Shown here: positions 5,141-8,608 of the stretch, piece after piece
How positions within the stretch are numbered: the first letter of the stretch is position 1
How the letters are laid out: the number at the start of each line of letters is the position of its first letter
Assembly: GCA_945788675.1 (NCBI GenBank)
Contig: CALZMY010000195.1
Location: forward strand, 1-8,608
DNA from: an uncultured Gammaproteobacteria bacterium
GTDB taxonomy: Bacteria > Pseudomonadota > Gammaproteobacteria > SZUA-140
Length of the DNA stretch: 8,608 nt
Direction of reading: 5' to 3'
Position numbers and translations under genes: made by a program
Notes under the pieces: generated by a model
What the model saw: the letters and a program-made list of their open reading frames with translations, nothing else
Database searches by the model: none
What the model was told of the DNA's origin: nothing

Positions 5141-6187
5141 ATGAGGATGTTAGTCAAGCTGGGAGCTGGTTTAGTACCTATGGTGAAGCATTCGTGTGCT
5201 GTGATGCTTGTGATCTTGTTGTTAGCGCCACTGCATGTGAATGGTAAGACATTCCAGAGTGAAACCGAGGGGTGCCAGAGCTGTCACACAGAAATGAGCC
5301 ACCCAGTGGTAAAGCGGGCGACACTGGAGGGGTGTGTCAGTTGTCACGCCGGAAATGAGGTGCGTGAAGGGGTGAACCGGCACCACTCAGAAGCTGCTGT
5401 CACGATGATATTAGAAGAGGGGCTGTTCGCTCCCGGTATGCACCTGCCAATCACCTATGAAGAGACGCGAATCGGCGAGCAGCCGAATGAGATGGTATTG
5501 ATTCCCGCCGGTGAATTTACCATGGGCTCAAACGGTCGGCTACCCGATGAAGGACCCGCGCATCAGGTAATCCTGAGCGATTATTTTCTGGATCGATATG
5601 AAGTGACCAATTTGCAGTACAAACAGTTTATCGATGCGACCAGTCGAAAATCGCCACGTCACTATGAAAACAGAACATTTCCTGAAGGTTACGCAGATCA
5701 CCCCGTTGTTTATGTCAGCTGGTACGACGCAGAAGCGTATTGCGACTGGGCAGGTAAGCGTCTGCCAACAGGTGAAGAGTGGGAAAAAGGGGCACGCGGC
5801 AGCGATGCCAGGATCTATCCATGGGGAAATAAATTCGATATTACCAGGGCCAATATGCCGCAGCGCTGGAATACATTACAACAGGATGGCAGTACCACCC
5901 CAGTAGGCGCCTTTGAACAGGGGATGAGCCCTTATGGAATATATGATATGTCTGGCAATGTGTGGGAGTGGACGTCCTCATGGTATGAGGCATACCCTGG
6001 TAACAACAAACCGACCGAGAATTATGGCGAGATCTATAAAACGTTAAAGGGCGGTTCGTGGTGGAATTGCAGTTTTTATAAATGTGGTGCGTCGGCACCG
6101 GCATTCAATCGTTCATTTTTTTTACGCACAACACGTAACAAAAGCTTTGGGTTTCGTTGTGCAAAAGATTCAGGGGAAGAGGTATGA
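5141..6187 (+). CDS. Exported di-heme c-type domain fused to an FGE-sulfatase (SUMF1-like) domain
   Basis: A 348-residue protein in two parts. Residues 1-35 form an export signal (K16, then hydrophobic VMLVILLLAPL; cleavage near VNG). Next are two heme c motifs, C45-QSC-H49 and C65-VSC-H69, spaced as in the doubled CxxCH motif, with H54, H81 and H82 as possible sixth ligands. Residues 117-342 are a complete FGE-sulfatase domain: MVLIPAGEFTMGS at 118-130, YEVTN at 153-157, HPVVYVSWYDAEAYC at 187-201, GKRLPTGEEWEKGARG at 205-220, YGIYDMSGNVWEWT at 265-278, KGGSW at 303-307 and GFRC at 337-340. C310 and C315 give the C-x4-C spacing of true FGE, though shifted one residue relative to GGS. Family members include FGE, EgtB-like and PvdO-like proteins, many without a known reaction, so the activity here is unknown; a periplasmic location is well supported. 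GGGGAGGGAG directly precedes the ATG at 5141, so the ATG at 5147 (residue 3) may be the true start. The gene overlaps its paralogue by ATGA. Confidence 0.88.
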   Translation: MRMLVKLGAGLVPMVKHSCAVMLVILLLAPLHVNGKTFQSETEGCQSCHTEMSHPVVKRATLEGCVSCHAGNEVREGVNRHHSEAAVTMILEEGLFAPGMHLPITYEETRIGEQPNEMVLIPAGEFTMGSNGRLPDEGPAHQVILSDYFLDRYEVTNLQYKQFIDATSRKSPRHYENRTFPEGYADHPVVYVSWYDAEAYCDWAGKRLPTGEEWEKGARGSDARIYPWGNKFDITRANMPQRWNTLQQDGSTTPVGAFEQGMSPYGIYDMSGNVWEWTSSWYEAYPGNNKPTENYGEIYKTLKGGSWWNCSFYKCGASAPAFNRSFFLRTTRNKSFGFRCAKDSGEEV

Positions 6188-7164
6188 AGCAATACAGATA
6201 CGTTTTATTGATCAGTGCATGCCTTGGGTTTAGTGGTGCTGCATTGGCTGATGCCACAGGTAAGGCGCAGGCGGCAAGTATCGACAGAGATATGAAGCTG
6301 GTCCCGGCCGGTGAATTTATTATGGGTAGTAACAAAGTTGAAAAGAAAAATAGCGCAGGCGAGTTTGGTAATGCCAAGCCGTGGTACCTTGATGAGCATC
6401 CTGAGCATCATAAGTTTCTGGGTGATTTTTATATCGACGAACACGAAGTCACTAATGGTCAGTTTCGGCAGTTTGTGAGCCAGGGTAAATATACGCCGCC
6501 ACAATATTGGGTCACCAACGGCTATATATTAAGTCTACGCCGCGATAAGGTTGAAGCCGTATCTGTCGAAAAATTACGACGTCTCGCTGTAAAAGTATTT
6601 CGGCTTGATATAGATACACGCAAAATGACCAAGCCGGAATTATTAGATGTGATCGATAAACGCCTCGCCTATATGGACTGGTTACCAGTGGTGTATGTTA
6701 ACTGGCACGACGCTCAGGCTTATTGTGAATGGCGTGGTAAACGACTGCCGACTGAGGCGGAGTGGGAAAAATCAATCCGCGGCAAAGAGGGACTTGAATT
6801 TGCCTGGGGTAACAAATGGGCGTATGGGCAGAGTAATACGGGTGAGGAACTATGGGATGATGGCGTTGCGCCAGTAGGTTCATATCAAGGTGATGTTTCT
6901 CCGTATGGCGTGCTAGATATGAGTGGGAATGTCTCGGAATGGACAGCAGACTGGTATCAACCCTATTCGGGATCAGATTATTCCAGTAAGGATTTTGGTG
7001 AACATTTCAAAGTGGTAAAGGGTGCCGCATGGGGTGGTGAAGGGCACTACGCATTGAAGTTGTTTCAACGCGGCGCGTACCGCTTTAACCTCAGGCCTGA
7101 ATCACAGCATGAAGACCTTGGTTTTCGTTGTGCGATGGATGTGAAGGTAGCTGAAGCAAAGTAA
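6184..7164 (+). CDS. Exported FGE-sulfatase (SUMF1-like) protein with an inserted helical segment
   Basis: A 326-residue paralogue of the preceding gene. A signal peptide (MKQYRYVLLISACLGFSG, cleavage after ALA at residue 22) places it in the periplasm. Domain signatures: MKLVPAGEFIMGSN at 37-50, HEVTNGQF at 87-94, LPVVYVNWHDAQAYC at 167-181, GKRLPTEAEWEKSIRG at 185-200, YGVLDMSGNVSEWT at 241-254, VVKGAAWG at 277-284 and DLGFRC at 311-316. It has no CxxCH motif and no C-x4-C pair; the equivalent stretch, 284-300, has no cysteine, so formylglycine-type copper chemistry is unlikely. Compared with its neighbour it has about 46 extra residues around 117-163, which look like two helices. A start at 6157 would be nine residues longer, but the ATG at 6184 begins the signal peptide, has AGGGG at 6172-6176 seven bases upstream, and forms an ATGA overlap with the first gene's stop. 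Probable role: structural or regulatory partner of the di-heme protein (inference). Confidence 0.88.
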   Translation: MKQYRYVLLISACLGFSGAALADATGKAQAASIDRDMKLVPAGEFIMGSNKVEKKNSAGEFGNAKPWYLDEHPEHHKFLGDFYIDEHEVTNGQFRQFVSQGKYTPPQYWVTNGYILSLRRDKVEAVSVEKLRRLAVKVFRLDIDTRKMTKPELLDVIDKRLAYMDWLPVVYVNWHDAQAYCEWRGKRLPTEAEWEKSIRGKEGLEFAWGNKWAYGQSNTGEELWDDGVAPVGSYQGDVSPYGVLDMSGNVSEWTADWYQPYSGSDYSSKDFGEHFKVVKGAAWGGEGHYALKLFQRGAYRFNLRPESQHEDLGFRCAMDVKVAEAK

Positions 7165-7223
7165 TCCGAGATATTGCGTTCACGACAGATGAGTAGCGGT
7201 AAACTATTTTCATTATTCTGAGA

Positions 7224-7243
7224 GGGGTATGCTATCTCCTTTT
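7224..7243 (+). terminator. Weak possible terminator after the FGE-like operon
   Basis: GGGGTA (7224-7229), loop TGC and TATCTC (7233-7238) can form a 6-bp stem with two G-U pairs, followed one base later by TTTT (7240-7243). The stem is marginal and the T-run short, so some read-through into the patatin gene is plausible. Confidence 0.25.
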
Positions 7244-7264
7244 GCCTTAAATATGGTTTAAATT

Positions 7265-7273
7265 TGTCATAAT
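7265..7273 (+). promoter_or_regulatory. Candidate extended -10 promoter of the rssA-like gene
   Basis: TGTCATAAT contains the TGn extension and CATAAT (7268-7273; five of six matches to TATAAT). No -35 box lies at 16-18 bases, but extended -10 promoters can act without one. The expected start point, about 7280, is only one or two bases before the ATG at 7282. Confidence 0.45.
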
Positions 7274-7281
7274 CTGCCACT

Positions 7282-8232
7282 ATGAATGAGCTAGCGTCCA
7301 TCCCACCCAACCCCCGCATCGGACTCGCCCTCGGCAGCGGTTCGGCGCGAGGCTGGGCGCATATCGGCGTCTTGCAGGCGTTGGCAGAGCTGGGAATTTG
7401 CCCCGGTGTTATCGCCGGTAGTTCCATCGGTGCGCTGGTCGGTGCGGCCTATTCCTGTGGCTGTCTCGATTCATTGGCGCAGGGGGTGCAGCGCCTCACC
7501 TGGCGTGAAATCATTAGCTATCTTGACCCCTCGCTGACCGGCGGTGGCCTGATTCAAGGTGAAAAACTGTTTAAGTTTATCCGCGCTCACGCGCCGGCTG
7601 CGACGATTGAAGACTTACAGATAAAGTTTGGTGCCGTCGCCACGGAGCTGGATAGTGGCCGAGAGGTGTGGTTTCAGCACGGGCCGTTGCTGGAGGCGGT
7701 GCGGGCTTCAATCAGTCTGCCAGGGTTGTTCGCACCCATTGAACTGGAGGGTCGATGGCTGGTGGATGGTGGCTTGACCAATCCGGTGCCCGTGTCGTTG
7801 TGTCGCGCGCTGGGGGCGGAGCAGGTGATTGCGGTAGATCTCAATAGTGATATTGTTGGACGCCATGCGCGACAGCGAGGGCGCGGCGTATCGAATAGTG
7901 ATGAGCCGTTGACGGAAGCGCCTGATCTCTGGCAGCGGGTATCAACACCGTTGAAGAATTCGCTGCAGGCCCCCAAAGAGCTGCTGATGTCACGATTATT
8001 TGGCGAGGGGCGCGCGCCGGGGATCTTAGATGTCATGGCCAGTTCCATCAATATAGTGCAGGATCAGATAACACGCAGCCGTATGGAGGCTGATCCGCCG
8101 CAGGTATTACTATTACCCCAGTTAGCGAACCTGGGGCTGATGGAGTATGACCAGGCTGCTGTGGCCATCGCCGAAGGTCGGGAAGCGGTGATGCGCAGGC
8201 GTGACGCATTGCTGCAATTAGATGGGGTGTGA
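7282..8232 (+). CDS. rssA: RssA-type patatin-like phospholipase family protein
   Basis: A 316-residue patatin-fold serine hydrolase, close in length and layout to E. coli RssA (YchK, about 301 residues). Visible: an oxyanion-hole glycine-rich motif GSGSARGWAHIGVL at residues 18-31; the nucleophile elbow G46-S47-S48-I49-G50 with S48 as catalytic serine; RASISLPGLFAP at 141-152; and the second member of the Ser-Asp dyad, D162, in VDGGLTNPVP at 161-170. The family hydrolyses acyl esters of lipids; the substrate of RssA is unknown. No signal peptide is present, so it should be cytoplasmic or membrane-associated. Residues 195-235 are a polar, probably flexible linker before the C-terminal helices. 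The ATG at 7282 is the only suitable start and has no Shine-Dalgarno; an extended -10 element directly upstream suggests a leaderless mRNA. It is 117 bases after the FGE-like operon on the same strand, and rssB is not visible here. Confidence 0.92.
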   Translation: MNELASIPPNPRIGLALGSGSARGWAHIGVLQALAELGICPGVIAGSSIGALVGAAYSCGCLDSLAQGVQRLTWREIISYLDPSLTGGGLIQGEKLFKFIRAHAPAATIEDLQIKFGAVATELDSGREVWFQHGPLLEAVRASISLPGLFAPIELEGRWLVDGGLTNPVPVSLCRALGAEQVIAVDLNSDIVGRHARQRGRGVSNSDEPLTEAPDLWQRVSTPLKNSLQAPKELLMSRLFGEGRAPGILDVMASSINIVQDQITRSRMEADPPQVLLLPQLANLGLMEYDQAAVAIAEGREAVMRRRDALLQLDGV

Positions 8233-8299
8233 ACGGCAGTAGAAGGGGTGAGTTGTTGAATAGTCATCTGCACTCGTTCGCACCTGGCCGTAGGGAATG

Positions 8300-8334
8300 T
8301 AGATAGCATCTATTTACCACAAGTAAGTGGTTTT
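8300..8334 (+). terminator. Possible weak terminator hairpins downstream of rssA
   Basis: TAGAT-agc-ATCTA (8300-8312) is followed by ACCAC-aagtaa-GTGGT (8316-8331), which runs into TTTT (8331-8334) and, a little later, a second T-run. Each stem has only five pairs, so termination here is plausible but weak. Confidence 0.3.
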
Positions 8335-8341
8335 AGCTTTT

Positions 8342-8443
8342 ATGCGGCGATACCTGAATGTCATCATGAATACAAAACAGGCAGCGCTTATTGCGTTTGT
8401 ACTTCTAATGGCTCGTTACCCGTTACTCAATAAAATTATCTAG
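8342..8443 (+). CDS. Possible 33-residue membrane-like peptide (doubtful)
   Basis: ATG at 8342 (or ATG at 8366, residue 9) to TAG at 8441-8443. The sequence has a hydrophobic stretch, AALIAFVLLMA, flanked by basic residues (MRRY at the start, a Lys before the helix and Arg and Lys after it), which would suit a single membrane helix. There is no clear Shine-Dalgarno. The stop codon coincides with the CTAG that may be an insertion-sequence target site. It may be a chance frame or a gene remnant. Confidence 0.2.
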   Translation: MRRYLNVIMNTKQAALIAFVLLMARYPLLNKII

Positions 8444-8608
8444 GGAACCTCTGATTAATTACGTCATGTGTCAGGCGACCGTAGAAAGTGCATCCAAAGA
8501 TATTTCACCCTTGCGGTACGAGCGAAGCGTGACGGAGACCACCGGGAATACCTTTAGGTACTGGAAGTCCAAATCCTTTAGAGCGGCAATCTTAGCACTA
8601 TAAGATTC
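8441..8608. mobile_element. Possible end of an insertion sequence or MITE, cut by the window
   Basis: From 8444 the sequence GGAACCTCTGATTAATT resembles, from general memory, the GGAACCTCTG-type terminal repeats of IS5-like elements. It follows directly on CTAG (8440-8443), which fits the YTAR target duplicated by IS5-family transposition. On the minus strand a frame of 45 residues open to the edge ends at 8471, about 27 bases inside the proposed tip, where a transposase could end, but its residues are not recognisably a transposase. The other end is outside the window, so this is tentative. Confidence 0.3.

Larger units (their letters stand above)
8233..8608. other. Region after rssA with no convincing gene
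   Basis: These 376 bases hold two small hairpins that may end the rssA transcript, a 33-codon membrane-like frame at 8342-8443, and a possible insertion-sequence end from about 8441 to the right edge. In the last 140 bases, frames of about 45 codons are open on both strands (plus 8466-8603, with ATG and stop; minus 8608-8471, open to the edge). I recognise neither product, and frames of this size occur by chance. Confidence 0.5.

Noticed and set aside
6157..6183. Nine-residue N-terminal extension of the second FGE-like protein
   Set aside because: It would overlap the first gene further and put charged residues before a normal signal peptide; the ATGA overlap and AGGGG site support 6184.
7674..8051. 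Minus-strand frame opposite rssA
   Set aside because: It shadows the patatin gene, including its catalytic Asp region; no start signal or motif.
4952..8264. GTTGTTGAATAGT present at both 4952-4964 and 8252-8264
   Set aside because: A single 13-base match is close to what chance allows in a window of this size, and the flanks do not match.
8466..8608. Overlapping frames of about 45 codons on opposite strands at the right edge as genes
   Set aside because: Both are short, unrecognised and lack start signals; the minus-strand one could be a gene end but cannot be supported from this window alone.

Overview
The window reads as chromosomal DNA of a gammaproteobacterium with respiratory, c-type-cytochrome-rich metabolism. 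Evidence: the thiD-thiE-hemL gene order known from Pseudomonas and relatives, an aldo-keto reductase very close to E. coli Tas, an RssA-type patatin, and a small cytochrome of the Pseudomonas c551 / Nitrosomonas c552 type. I cannot name the genus; a sulfur- or nitrogen-oxidising lineage would fit but is inference.

Left half (1-4115), all on the minus strand: thiD, thiE, hemL, tas and a cut-off gene for an exported protein, transcribed in that order with overlaps or gaps of 45 bases or less, so probably one operon. It joins the late thiamine steps (HMP kinase, thiamine-phosphate synthase) to the tetrapyrrole entry enzyme glutamate-1-semialdehyde aminomutase. No TPP riboswitch was recognised before thiD.

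Middle (4240-5140): a free-standing cytochrome c gene on the minus strand with a complete-looking unit: a sigma70-like promoter (4783-4811), a leader of about 155 bases with a 13-bp-arm hairpin (4659-4690), a strong ribosome binding site, and a textbook intrinsic terminator (4240-4266). The 500-base A+T-rich divergent region between it and the next operon is full of short inverted and direct repeats.

Right half (5141-8232), plus strand: two tandem paralogous exported proteins of the formylglycine-generating-enzyme (FGE-sulfatase / SUMF1) fold, joined by an ATGA overlap. The first carries an N-terminal doubled CxxCH di-heme segment and a C-x4-C pair near its C-terminus. The second has neither, but holds an inserted helical segment resembling a helix-extension-helix motif. 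Together with the divergent cytochrome they look like a periplasmic redox module of unknown function, and they are the best candidate here for something undescribed. An rssA-like patatin gene follows, possibly from a leaderless transcript.

Right edge (8233-8608): no convincing gene. There are weak hairpins, a tiny membrane-like reading frame, and what may be the end of an insertion sequence starting after a CTAG at 8440-8443 and running off the window.
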